Origin: Bacteroidota bacterium | Lineage (GTDB): Bacteria > Bacteroidota > Bacteroidia > Chitinophagales > Chitinophagaceae | Length of the DNA stretch: 35,513 bases | Direction of reading: 5' to 3' | Assembly: GCA_013285855.1 (NCBI GenBank) | Contig: JABDGW010000028.1 | Span: 1 to 35,513, forward strand | In this document: in pieces, positions 24,620 through 32,739 of the stretch | How the letters are laid out: every line of letters begins with the position of its first letter | Numbering within the stretch: the first letter of the stretch is position 1 | Notes under the pieces: model-generated | Database searches by the model: none | Told to the model about the DNA's origin: nothing | What the model saw: the letters and a program-made list of their open reading frames with translations, nothing else | Made by a program: the position numbers and the translations under genes

Positions 24620-24811
24620 ACAGCGTTAGCTGATTTCTTGTAAGAAAAACCGCGAAATTTTTACAACTCAAGAATGAAGCAATAACGCTCACGTAAGGCG
24701 TGGGCTTATTGTCTATTGAGTTGTGGGCGCTTCGCGGTGCCTTCTTACAGTAGCTATATGTCCCACGCTGTTGTTTTAATAACACTCATCCAGGGACATG
24801 GTGAGGATGAG
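24620..24811. ncRNA. Long multi-segment hairpin with adjacent potential pseudoknot (candidate structured RNA or origin)
   Basis: Seven nested perfect or near-perfect stem segments lie in order: a ACAGCGT/ACGCTGT (24620-24626 with 24765-24771), b TAGCT/AGCTA (24627-24631 with 24752-24756), c TGTAAGAA/TTCTTACA (24639-24646 with 24742-24749), d CCGCGAA/TTCGCGG (24650-24656 with 24731-24737), e ACAACTCAA/TTGAGTTGT (24663-24671 with 24716-24724), f CAATAA/TTATTG (24680-24685 with 24706-24711), and g GCTCACG/CGTGGGC (24687-24693 with 24699-24705) closing a TAAGG loop. Right of it, ATGTCCC/GGGACAT (24758-24764 with 24793-24799) interleaves with CTCATCC/GGATGAG (24785-24791 with 24805-24811). The strand is unknown. 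Confidence 0.6.
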
Positions 24812-24816
24812 ATATT

Positions 24817-25410
24817 ATGCTTCTAGTATATATTCTTTTAGCATTTTTAATTTTTCTGTCGTTGATACTTTCTGCTTTTAGTTCGATTGTAGAACACCTC
24901 TCAAAGTTTTCATGTCATTCGAGTTATAATTCAGTAAATGTCAGATATAAAAAAGATGAGTTATGGTTTAAAGAACCACCGGGTGAAGATCATTTGCAAA
25001 ATGTATGGTACATACATGCTCGTTATGTTTTTTCGTCAAGCTATAGTGGTGAAGATGAATATTATCGATTAAAAATTACCATAAACAACGCTGATAATTC
25101 CATACGCAATCATCACCTCAATCTGAAATTTTATTTCGAGGATTTTTCAAAGAGTATACGCATATGTGTAATGTCTAGCTACATGTCTGATAATAACATC
25201 ATATATGATTGTAAAATTTTTAAAGGTCAAATCGAAAATATATGCTTTCAAAAAGATCTAGCTACTCGAATATTTGATGACAGAGACATAAGCGCTGATT
25301 ACCTGGAGCTGGATAAGTCAGAGACAAATAGAATCCAAGATTATTTAAAGCAATTGTACGTGAAGGCCAATGAAAGGAAAAAAAAGCTAACCAAGTTCGT
25401 TAACCGATAA
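24817..25410 (+). CDS. Unrecognised N-terminally membrane-anchored protein
   Basis: This 197-aa protein begins with a hydrophobic segment (VYILLAFLIFLSLILSAFSSIV, residues 4-25) that is probably an uncleaved anchor. A beta-rich soluble domain follows (DELWFKEPPGEDHL, NVWYIHARYVFSSSY, YYRLKITINN, LNLKFYFEDFSKSIRICVMS), and the protein ends in a charged coiled stretch (RIQDYLKQLYVKANERKKKL). No known family is visible. The start codon lies only 5 nt after the last stem of the structured region, so that structure would form its leader. It is followed after 22 nt by the zinc-ribbon gene, making a two-gene plus-strand unit. Confidence 0.65.
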   Translation: MLLVYILLAFLIFLSLILSAFSSIVEHLSKFSCHSSYNSVNVRYKKDELWFKEPPGEDHLQNVWYIHARYVFSSSYSGEDEYYRLKITINNADNSIRNHHLNLKFYFEDFSKSIRICVMSSYMSDNNIIYDCKIFKGQIENICFQKDLATRIFDDRDISADYLELDKSETNRIQDYLKQLYVKANERKKKLTKFVNR

Positions 25411-25432
25411 TAAAGTCTGCACCGGTTTATTT

Positions 25433-25909
25433 ATGACACGCAAACAATGCCCGGATTGTCATTCTCAGATGCCTGCTAAAGCAAGAAATTGTGGTTACTG
25501 CAATTATAAATTCATTCAACAATCAACAACAACTAAGTATCACAAAAATGATTTGGATGATAAATCAATCACTGAGATTCTTTTAGAAAAATCTGGTCAT
25601 CAAAAACTTGAGGAGATAAATAAAAAGCTTGATCAATTAGTCGAGTTAATTCAATCAATTCGTGAATCAAAAAACACTTCAACTGAAATATACCTGAAAC
25701 GAATAAATGAGAAAATTTCAAACTTGCAAGCAACAAGTAAAAAGAAAACATGGGTCAAGGTTGGAGTAATACGTGCTTTAACTGGATGGGATAATAGAAA
25801 ATTATATCAAGCGCGACAAAATAATTTAATTGAATTTAAAGTCGATTTAGAAGGGAAACTAGTGTATTGCTTAGAGTCAATTCATCCATTTTTTTTGAAC
25901 AAATCTTAG
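25433..25909 (+). CDS. Zinc-ribbon protein with coiled coil and C-terminal winged-helix-like domain
   Basis: The 158-aa protein opens with a four-Cys zinc ribbon (Cys6, Cys9, Cys20, Cys23; CPDC and CGYC). A coiled coil follows at about residues 48-105 (EEINKKLDQLVELIQSIRES and onward). The C-terminal 50 residues (TWVKVGVIRALTGWDNRKLY, then QARQNNLIEFKV and a closing helix) look like the excisionase- or MerR-type winged helix found in many Bacteroidota mobile elements. This makes it a likely DNA-binding protein and the best candidate for a recombination directionality factor in an otherwise integrase-less island, though a plain regulator is equally possible. It is the last gene before the right junction. 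Confidence 0.65.
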   Translation: MTRKQCPDCHSQMPAKARNCGYCNYKFIQQSTTTKYHKNDLDDKSITEILLEKSGHQKLEEINKKLDQLVELIQSIRESKNTSTEIYLKRINEKISNLQATSKKKTWVKVGVIRALTGWDNRKLYQARQNNLIEFKVDLEGKLVYCLESIHPFFLNKS

Positions 25910-25965
25910 TTGAAAAAACAGGAAAAAAATGGAGGACTTCATTTCACTTATATTTCACCACCTTC

Positions 25966-26002
25966 AAAAAAAAGTAGCTAACTTGTTGAAAATTAGCTAC
26001 TT
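25966..26002 (-). terminator. Island-supplied terminator behind the tRNA-Asp
   Basis: On the minus strand a perfect 10-bp stem AAGTAGCTAA/TTAGCTACTT (loop 11 nt) is followed by eight Ts. It lies 14 nt past the 3' end of the tRNA, inside the island, and replaces the original terminator now stranded at 19273-19302. Confidence 0.85.
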
Positions 26003-26011
26003 ACAATTTAA

Positions 26012-26031
26012 TTTTGCGGACCGGACGGGAC
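26012..26031 (-). repeat. attR-like direct repeat within the tRNA-Asp 3' end
   Basis: This 20-nt sequence is identical to 19299-19318. It covers the acceptor and part of the T-arm side of the tRNA plus four downstream bases. The tRNA remains intact on this side. Confidence 0.9.
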
Positions 26032-26090
26032 TCGAACCCGCGACCTCCGCCGTGACAGGGCGGCATTCTAACCAACTGAACTACCGATCC
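26017..26090 (-). tRNA. tRNA-Asp (GTC)
   Basis: The minus-strand sequence folds into a complete cloverleaf. The acceptor stem GGATCGG/CCGGTCC has one T-G pair and discriminator G73. The anticodon loop CTGTCAC carries anticodon GTC (plus-strand 26054-26056), and the T arm is GCGGG-TTCGAGT-CCCGT. CCA is not encoded. The 3' end is the integration site of the island to its left. Confidence 0.95.
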
Positions 26091-26106
26091 AAAAAATTTC
26101 GGGATG

Positions 26107-26140
26107 CAAATATAGGAGTCTATCCTATTTTTCCTGCAAA
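26107..26140 (-). promoter_or_regulatory. Promoter of tRNA-Asp
   Basis: On the minus strand TTTG (26140-26137) is followed after 22 nt by TATATTTG (26114-26107), an exact TAnnTTTG -7 box. It lies 16 nt before the mature tRNA. Confidence 0.6.
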
Positions 26141-26158
26141 TCTTTAAATAAAAATTCT

Positions 26159-28063
26159 TTATTGTTTTTGTAATCTTAAAGTTTGCGCTTCATTTTTTTC
26201 ATTACTTATTGTTACAAAGTATGTTCCTGCTGCATATTGGCCCACACTTAATTGAACAACGTTTTTATTATTTGCAATAATTGTTTTTGTTTGAAGAATA
26301 TTTCCATTCACATCTGTAAGTTTTATAGTATAATTTCCAGTTGCATTAAATGAAATTGTTGCAGTTGTTTTTACAGGATTTGGATAAACAGAAAAATTAA
26401 TTTTATTTAATGTTTTTGCAGAACTAATATTGGTTTGTTGAACAACTTTTAATGAAGTAAAGTTTATTGTATCACTATACAAAGTAAGTTCACTTGCAAC
26501 AGAATTTGTAACCTCTACATTATAAGCGCCGTTTGTTGTTGGTGTAAAAGTAGAATCGCCGTGTATGGTTGAAACTAATGAACCATTTTTAAACCACTTG
26601 AATGTATTATTACTAAGTGTGCCGCCAGCATAAACTGAAAGTGCGTTGTTGTTTTGGTGAATGCTGATTATTCTTTGTTTTGTATACACCAGGCCTTGTA
26701 ATGTATTAAATTGCTGGGCAATTAATTCTATTCCATCGAATGTAAACCAGTTATGCCCTAAACGTAGCCGGTTTAATTTATTGAGATTGGTAAGAGAACC
26801 CGGCACAGTACCGCTTAAATGATTATGTTGAACATTTAATATTTTTAGGTACTTAGGATTACCAAGTGAAGCAGGAACATTACCACTTAAATTATTATGG
26901 GATAAAATTAAATATTGAAGGCTCGTAAGATTTCCCAGGCTGGAAGGAATACTGTCTCTTAAATTGTTATATTTTAAGTTCAACTCTTCTAAATACCGAA
27001 GGCTGCCAAATGAAAAAGGTATTTTACCGGTTAACTGATTGCTGTCTAATTTTAAGACGTGCAGAATAATACAGTTGGCTAATTTTCCAGAAATGTTCCC
27101 GCTCAACTGATTATTGGACAAGTCTAAAACTACAAGACCTTTAAGATTGCTCAATTCTATTGGAATTTCATCGCTTAATTGATTATTGTTTAATAATAAA
27201 TGACTAAGACGATAATTAAAATTTCCTAAAAAAGATGGTATACTCCCACTTAACTGATTGTAACTTAAATTGATATTTTGCGGAGACTTAATATTACCTA
27301 ATTCAGTGGGAATGTTGCCACTTAATTGATTATTGTTTAAGTATAAATCTTGAAGGTGTTCAAAATTGCCCAAAGACGAAGGAATGCTGCCACTTAACTG
27401 ATTGTTGTTTAGAGCTATTCTATAGATACGGGTTAAATTTCCCAATTCTGATGGAATGCTTCCGGTTAATTGATTATTGTTTAAATATAAAATAGTAAGC
27501 CTAGTAAGATTTCCAAAAGAGAGAGGAATGCTTCCACTTAATTGATTATTGTCTAAATATAACTCAGTAAGCCTAGTAAGATTGTTAAAAGACGAAGGAA
27601 TGCTTCCGCTTAATTGATTATCCTCTAAACTTAAAATAGTAAGCTTAGTAAGATTTTCAAAAGAGAGAGGAATGCTTCCACTTAATTGATTATTGTTTAA
27701 ATATAAACCAGTAAGATTAGTAAGATTGCTCAAAGATGAAGGAATGCTTCCGCTTAATTGATTATTATCTAAATCTAAATAAGTAAGCTTAGTAAGATTA
27801 CCAAGAGATGCCGGCAAAGTGCCTTTTAAATTATTTGAGTACGGATATAACTTATAAACACGCCTGCTGCTTACATATACCCCATACCATGTACTCACAG
27901 GCGCTGCTGTTAACCAGTTTTCATTATTCAACCAGTGCGGCCCATCAGTGCTGTTATATAAATCAACTAAGGCAAGAGAATCATTTAAATTAACCTGGGC
28001 AATTAATTTAGGTGAAGAGAAAATTGTTATCGCTAACAATGTGTAGGTGTAAAATTTTTTCAT
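26159..28063 (-). CDS. Secreted leucine-rich-repeat protein with T9SS sorting tail
   Basis: The 634-aa protein has a signal peptide (cleavage after LIAQ, about residue 23) and a plant-LRR-like N-cap (LNDSLALVDLYNSTDGPHWL, then NNENW). About 16 tandem 24-residue repeats follow, of the form TxLTxLxLxNNQLSGSIPxxLGNL (about residues 75-455). A short Ig/PKD-like region comes next, and the last 75 residues are a T9SS type A sorting domain (SVYPNPVKTT and onward). LRRs of this kind bind proteins or glycans. The role is probably cell-surface adhesion, though the ligand is unknown. The DNA of neighbouring repeats is nearly identical, so repeat number may vary. The gene is monocistronic, upstream of the tRNA on the same strand. 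Confidence 0.9.
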   Translation of the reverse strand: MKKFYTYTLLAITIFSSPKLIAQVNLNDSLALVDLYNSTDGPHWLNNENWLTAAPVSTWYGVYVSSRRVYKLYPYSNNLKGTLPASLGNLTKLTYLDLDNNQLSGSIPSSLSNLTNLTGLYLNNNQLSGSIPLSFENLTKLTILSLEDNQLSGSIPSSFNNLTRLTELYLDNNQLSGSIPLSFGNLTRLTILYLNNNQLTGSIPSELGNLTRIYRIALNNNQLSGSIPSSLGNFEHLQDLYLNNNQLSGNIPTELGNIKSPQNINLSYNQLSGSIPSFLGNFNYRLSHLLLNNNQLSDEIPIELSNLKGLVVLDLSNNQLSGNISGKLANCIILHVLKLDSNQLTGKIPFSFGSLRYLEELNLKYNNLRDSIPSSLGNLTSLQYLILSHNNLSGNVPASLGNPKYLKILNVQHNHLSGTVPGSLTNLNKLNRLRLGHNWFTFDGIELIAQQFNTLQGLVYTKQRIISIHQNNNALSVYAGGTLSNNTFKWFKNGSLVSTIHGDSTFTPTTNGAYNVEVTNSVASELTLYSDTINFTSLKVVQQTNISSAKTLNKINFSVYPNPVKTTATISFNATGNYTIKLTDVNGNILQTKTIIANNKNVVQLSVGQYAAGTYFVTISNEKNEAQTLRLQKQ

Positions 28064-28233
28064 ATGGCAAGTTTTAAAAGCAATGCAATCAGCATTGTTT
28101 ATTTTAATCCGGTAAGATGTTCAACCCTAAATCTAATTAAAAAGTAATTTGGAAGCAGTTATTTTATGATATTTCGATTATCAATTTTCATTTAAAAAAT
28201 CTCTCTTACATTTACCACCCAACTAATTAAAGT

Positions 28234-29205
28234 ATGCCGCAGTATCCTAACAGGCAGTTTCTAGATTTTGAACAGCCGATAAAAGAATTATATGAGCAGA
28301 TTGATCAAACAAAAAAGCTGGCAGAAAAAAATTCCAAAATAGATTACTCGCAAACCATTCAGCAATTAGAAGCATCTGTTCTTGATAAAAGAAAAAATAT
28401 AACCGAACATCTTACACCCTGGCAGCGTGTACAGCTAAGCCGTCATCCTGATCGTCCTTATACCTTCAAATACATTGATAAAATTGTAAGCAATTTTATT
28501 GAGATGCATGGCGACAGAAATGTAAAAGATGACAAAGCTATGGTAGGTGGTCTTGGAGAAATAGATGGACAAACTGTAATGGTAATCGGCCAGCAAAAAG
28601 GCATCAATACAAAAATGCGCCAGCAACGCAATTTTGGTATGGCTAATCCTGAAGGCTATCGTAAAGCTTTGCGTTTAATGAAGATTGCAGAGAAATTTAA
28701 TAAACCTGTTGTTACATTAATTGATACGCCCGGCGCATATCCTGGTATGGAAGCAGAAGAGCGCGGACAAGGCGAAGCAATAGCCCGCAATATTTACGAA
28801 ATGATACGCCTGCGTGTGCCTGTTATCTGTTGTATAATTGGTGAAGGAGCCAGCGGTGGCGCGTTGGGCATAGGTGTTGGAGATAGAATTTTAATGATGG
28901 AAAATTCATGGTATACGGTTATTTCACCAGAGAATTGCAGTACCATTTTATGGAGAAGCTGGGAGAAAAAAGAATTGGCTGCTGAACAATTAAAACTTAC
29001 TGCAACAGATATGCAAGGCTTTGGTTTGGTTGATGAAATTGTTCCAGAACCCGATGGCGGTGCTCATTGGGATTATGCGCAGGCGGCTGAAATTTTAAAA
29101 TCTCATATAATTAAAGCATTAAGTGAAGTAAAAGATATAAACCCTGATAAACGCATACAAATGCGCATTGAGAAATTTGGAAAAATGGGTCATTGGAAAG
29201 AATAA
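28234..29205 (+). CDS. accA: Acetyl-CoA carboxylase carboxyltransferase subunit alpha
   Basis: AccA forms, with AccD, the carboxyltransferase that moves CO2 from biotin to acetyl-CoA, giving malonyl-CoA for fatty-acid synthesis. The 323-aa sequence matches throughout: [15 protein letters not shown] at the start, [24 protein letters not shown], and GRGQGEA-like [12 protein letters not shown]. It continues with the oxyanion-hole glycines of [16 protein letters not shown] and with [11 protein letters not shown]. Length is normal. It is transcribed alone, convergent with the large minus-strand gene, and an 8-bp hairpin (29251-29270) lies between the two stops. Confidence 0.96.
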   Translation: MPQYPNRQFLDFEQPIKELYEQIDQTKKLAEKNSKIDYSQTIQQLEASVLDKRKNITEHLTPWQRVQLSRHPDRPYTFKYIDKIVSNFIEMHGDRNVKDDKAMVGGLGEIDGQTVMVIGQQKGINTKMRQQRNFGMANPEGYRKALRLMKIAEKFNKPVVTLIDTPGAYPGMEAEERGQGEAIARNIYEMIRLRVPVICCIIGEGASGGALGIGVGDRILMMENSWYTVISPENCSTILWRSWEKKELAAEQLKLTATDMQGFGLVDEIVPEPDGGAHWDYAQAAEILKSHIIKALSEVKDINPDKRIQMRIEKFGKMGHWKE

Positions 29206-29260
29206 TTTTAAATATTAAACTCTGAGCCACTAATTACTCTTACACTCTGCGGTAAATTTT

Positions 29261-32200
29261 TTAATTTACCACAAGCTTATCTCTATACACAGCACTTGCT
29301 GTTCTTATTTCAACAAGATATAACCCTGCAGGAAATGAATAAGTAGGTATTTTAATAATGCTTTGTGACCTTGTGTTTGGAAAGCTTACAATTGTTCTGC
29401 CTAAAATATTATAAACTGTAACCTGCTTAATTAATTCGGTTCCCTGTGCAATATTTACATAAGTTTTTGCAGGATTCGGATACATTAATGGCGATTTTGT
29501 ATTGGCAACTCTTACGGCAGCTATAGGCGAATAACTTATTCTTCCATCCATGCTTACAATCTTAAGCCTGTAATAAGTCATTACCGGTAAAAGATGAAAA
29601 TCTGTAGCATTATAATTCTGTGTAAACTCGCCGTTATTTTCTGCATAAACCGTATCAATAGCAGTGTAATTCCAGTTATCTGTTGTACGCTCAACAACAA
29701 AATAATTTGTTTTTGTTTCGCGTGTTGTTATCCAATCCAATGCTATGGTATGATTCAATGTTAAACGGCCCGTAAAACTGATTAATTGTACACCCAATAC
29801 GCCACCTAAACTATAATTATCAACATGTGCAGTTGAAAGCACGCTGTTATCGTGGCTTGTGATAGCAAGACCTGCATATACTGGTAATCCATTTCCAAAA
29901 CCTGCATTAACAGTATTGCCAACTTTTGTCCAGTTTAAACCATCAGGCGACATATAACCTGTATAAGTTGAACCGCTGATTACCATCTTTAACCAATACG
30001 GTGCTTTTTTTCCTGCTCCGGTGTTTATGTTATCACTTGCTCCATCTGTAATTGTTCTGTCTTGCATTGCAACGCCATTGCTGTTTGTTATGGCAATAAA
30101 TGCATGTCGTGAACCCTGGTCAAGTGTTTCGCGAACCATGATGCCACATTTATTCCATTCGTTTGTGTTGTCCTGGTCAACTACTCTTGCGATAATTTCA
30201 CCATCGCCAACAATTGTTTTATATGCAAAGCGAAATGCATCCTGCGTGTCCCATATATCATTGCCTGAACCCTTAAGTTCAAAAGTTCCCGTGCTGCTGT
30301 TATAACATGCAGCACCTGCAATACTAACATCGCCAATATCCTGCGTTGACCATCTTGTTGGCAAAGGATCACAGCTTATATTACATTCCAACGTTGTAAA
30401 GCCCCCGGCTATAGAAAAATCGCTGCTGTCATTTGTGTTACAAACACCTTGCACGCGGTATAAATAAGGCGTGTTGCAGGAAAGATCATTTAATATTATG
30501 CTGTTTGTTGTTGAAGTAGTTTGGCTCCAGTTAACAGCGGTTACAGTTTTATATTGTATAACAAATTTTGACGCACCATTACCATTCCAATGCAAAGCAG
30601 CATTTGTTTCATATACATCTGTAGTATACAAATTAACCGGCGACGCACAACTATTTGCAGCAGGCTTGCCATACACTTCAAATTCATACAAAGAATAACC
30701 GTTGACTGTACCACGCTTTGTGCCGTACATGCGTACATACCTGCCGGATGCATTTAAAGGGATTGAATGATTATAGGAAACATTGTTGGTGATTGTTGCT
30801 GCATCCGTCCAAAAAGACGCATCATCTGAAACCTGTATCTTGTAATCCTGGCCAAGCTCATTTGCCCAATGTAATATAACGCGGCAGATATCATAGCGTT
30901 TTCCCAGATCAACATAAATATATTGCGGATCGCTATACTGGCTTGCCCACCTTGTATTTAAATTTCCATCAGTAGCCTTAAATGCTTCGAAACCAGATGC
31001 TTTAACTGATGAAGAATAAGCCGATTTATTTAAAGCAATGTTTACAAGACTACAGTTATCAGAAGAATTTCCCGTTAAGCCATAAACAACCAACTGGTTT
31101 GAAAATGTAGCAAGATAAACTTTGCCGTTTGCAATGGTAGGGCAATTAAATTTTGCATAATTGCCAGGATTATCGGCGGGATAAGTAGAAGAATTCCAAA
31201 GCTCCTTTGTAACATCACTGGCATCAATAGCTCTTAAAATTCCAGGGCGAACAGATTGATTTGCGTCTCCGTTTTCAGCATAACTTGCCCATAAAATTCC
31301 TGTAGAATCAACAGAACCATTTGATGAAACAGACAGTAATGCACCATTGTTTCCTGTTGGTCCCTGCAAGCCGCTTACGATTGTACTATTTAAATTAAGC
31401 TGCCCGGTAGTTCTGTTATATGGATAAGCCCTTAACAGCGAGTTCTCACTCCATGAGTATAAATATTCTTTACTCCCTTTAAAATAAGACATGGCAGAAC
31501 GCAAAAAAGAATTACTACCAAGATCGATGGTTTGAATAACATTATTTGTAACAGAATTATAGCTGCCCATTGTATCACGGTTCAATAAATAAATGTGACC
31601 ATCTTTTACACCAACAATTGCACGGTTAGTGTTTGGAATGAGCATTATCTGCGTAACACCAAAATCCAAATCAGCGCCTTCAAGAGTTTCATAATTTTTG
31701 GGAGTGAAATAACTTTTAATAGCAAAACCTGTACCTGAGGGTTTAAGTTTTAAAGCACTTTCAGAACGGTTGCGCAGATCAGCCGGGTTACCATTTTTTC
31801 CAACAGAACCATTTCCAACAGCGAGATATACATTTCCATTTTCATCTGCAGAAGGGCCGCCACCGCTCATCCATATTCCGCCATTGTAACCATCAGGCGT
31901 TGATGCATACACATATTTTTGTTGCAATGAAGTTTTATCATAACCCATCAGCCAGCCATGATACGGCCCCCAATCACAATGTGATGACCAGGCCATATAA
32001 ACAATCCCATTTGATAGTAACAAACCTCCACGCTGGTTATTATGCAAGGCACTAAAAAAAACTTTACCACCAGAACTTCCATCGCCTGTACCGTTAACTG
32101 AAGCAGCAATTAAAACCGGGCTGTTTGTTTTTTCTTTACCAGTTGCTATATCAAGTGCGTGCAAATATTGTTTGAAATTTTTGCCACCGCCTGTTGTATC

Positions 32201-32692
32201 CACACTTCTTGCAACAACATACATTGTGTTTGTAGTTGAATCAATAACCGGTGTACCAACAATGCCCATGTTGCCGGTGAAATCGTTGTAAAAACCTCCG
32301 CAGGCGCCGGTTTCATCGTTCTTACTTATCACTCTTGAATGTAACGGCGTTAAATTTTTCTGCCAGTAGGGTGCGGTAACTTTTGCCGAATCAGCATTAA
32401 AAGCATAAATGGTATTATTAACCGTCGCAACAAAAACAACATTTTTAATTCCTTTACCAGGAACATGCAATTTTAGTTTTACAAGGGGTTGCGCATATAT
32501 CTGGTCATCAACAACACGTGTAAATATTTTTCCGAATGAACCTGCATGCACATTATTTTTATTAAGCACAGTTTCATTATCATACCAGCCTGTGCGGTTA
32601 ATATCATTGTGTTGTGTTAATACACTTTTTTGGGCTGATGTAATTAATGAGGTCAAAATGAAAAGAGAAAGCAGTAGTGTTTTGGCTGGCAT
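29261..32692 (-). CDS. Large modular exported protein: beta-propeller, discoidin, FN3, DUF1349-like, T9SS tail
   Basis: This 1143-aa protein has a signal peptide (cleavage after TSAQ). Its first half (about residues 25-540) looks like a PQQ-type repeat beta-propeller, with repeats such as VFVATVNNTIYAFNADS, GTPVIDSTTNTMYVVARS and GKVYLATFSNQLVVYGL. An F5/8 type C (discoidin) domain follows at about 545-675 (ALNKSAY, TDGNLNTRWAS, YIYVDLGKRYDICRV). An FN3 domain is at 680-767, then a DUF1349/laminin-G-like sandwich at 772-960 (DIWDTQDAFRFAYKTIVGDG). The end is a T9SS sorting domain (MYPNPAKTY and onward). Carbohydrate or matrix binding at the surface is likely. No catalytic site is recognised. 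Confidence 0.85.
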   Translation of the reverse strand: MPAKTLLLSLFILTSLITSAQKSVLTQHNDINRTGWYDNETVLNKNNVHAGSFGKIFTRVVDDQIYAQPLVKLKLHVPGKGIKNVVFVATVNNTIYAFNADSAKVTAPYWQKNLTPLHSRVISKNDETGACGGFYNDFTGNMGIVGTPVIDSTTNTMYVVARSVDTTGGGKNFKQYLHALDIATGKEKTNSPVLIAASVNGTGDGSSGGKVFFSALHNNQRGGLLLSNGIVYMAWSSHCDWGPYHGWLMGYDKTSLQQKYVYASTPDGYNGGIWMSGGGPSADENGNVYLAVGNGSVGKNGNPADLRNRSESALKLKPSGTGFAIKSYFTPKNYETLEGADLDFGVTQIMLIPNTNRAIVGVKDGHIYLLNRDTMGSYNSVTNNVIQTIDLGSNSFLRSAMSYFKGSKEYLYSWSENSLLRAYPYNRTTGQLNLNSTIVSGLQGPTGNNGALLSVSSNGSVDSTGILWASYAENGDANQSVRPGILRAIDASDVTKELWNSSTYPADNPGNYAKFNCPTIANGKVYLATFSNQLVVYGLTGNSSDNCSLVNIALNKSAYSSSVKASGFEAFKATDGNLNTRWASQYSDPQYIYVDLGKRYDICRVILHWANELGQDYKIQVSDDASFWTDAATITNNVSYNHSIPLNASGRYVRMYGTKRGTVNGYSLYEFEVYGKPAANSCASPVNLYTTDVYETNAALHWNGNGASKFVIQYKTVTAVNWSQTTSTTNSIILNDLSCNTPYLYRVQGVCNTNDSSDFSIAGGFTTLECNISCDPLPTRWSTQDIGDVSIAGAACYNSSTGTFELKGSGNDIWDTQDAFRFAYKTIVGDGEIIARVVDQDNTNEWNKCGIMVRETLDQGSRHAFIAITNSNGVAMQDRTITDGASDNINTGAGKKAPYWLKMVISGSTYTGYMSPDGLNWTKVGNTVNAGFGNGLPVYAGLAITSHDNSVLSTAHVDNYSLGGVLGVQLISFTGRLTLNHTIALDWITTRETKTNYFVVERTTDNWNYTAIDTVYAENNGEFTQNYNATDFHLLPVMTYYRLKIVSMDGRISYSPIAAVRVANTKSPLMYPNPAKTYVNIAQGTELIKQVTVYNILGRTIVSFPNTRSQSIIKIPTYSFPAGLYLVEIRTASAVYRDKLVVN

Positions 32693-32739
32693 AATAAATT
32701 TATTGCAACGAAAATATTTTATAGAAAGGATATTAACTA

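Larger units (their letters stand above)
19299..26031. mobile_element. 6.7-kb tRNA-Asp-integrated genomic island, no integrase visible
   Basis: The segment is bounded by the 20-nt direct repeats at 19299-19318 and 26012-26031. The second of these is the 3' end of an intact tRNA-Asp, the classical layout left by a tyrosine-recombinase element. Inside are nine protein genes of unknown or weakly recognised function plus small ORFs. They are noticeably more AT-rich and less familiar than the core genes outside. An XRE regulator and a long hairpin sit at the divergent centre. No tyrosine or serine recombinase, relaxase or replication protein could be recognised, so the unit is either integrase-deleted or mobilised in trans. 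Contents suggest a cargo of possible phage-defence genes. Confidence 0.85.

Noticed and set aside
26159-28063. CRISPR-like regular repeats
   Set aside because: The 72-nt periodicity is coding and in frame with leucine-rich repeats; there are no unique spacers.
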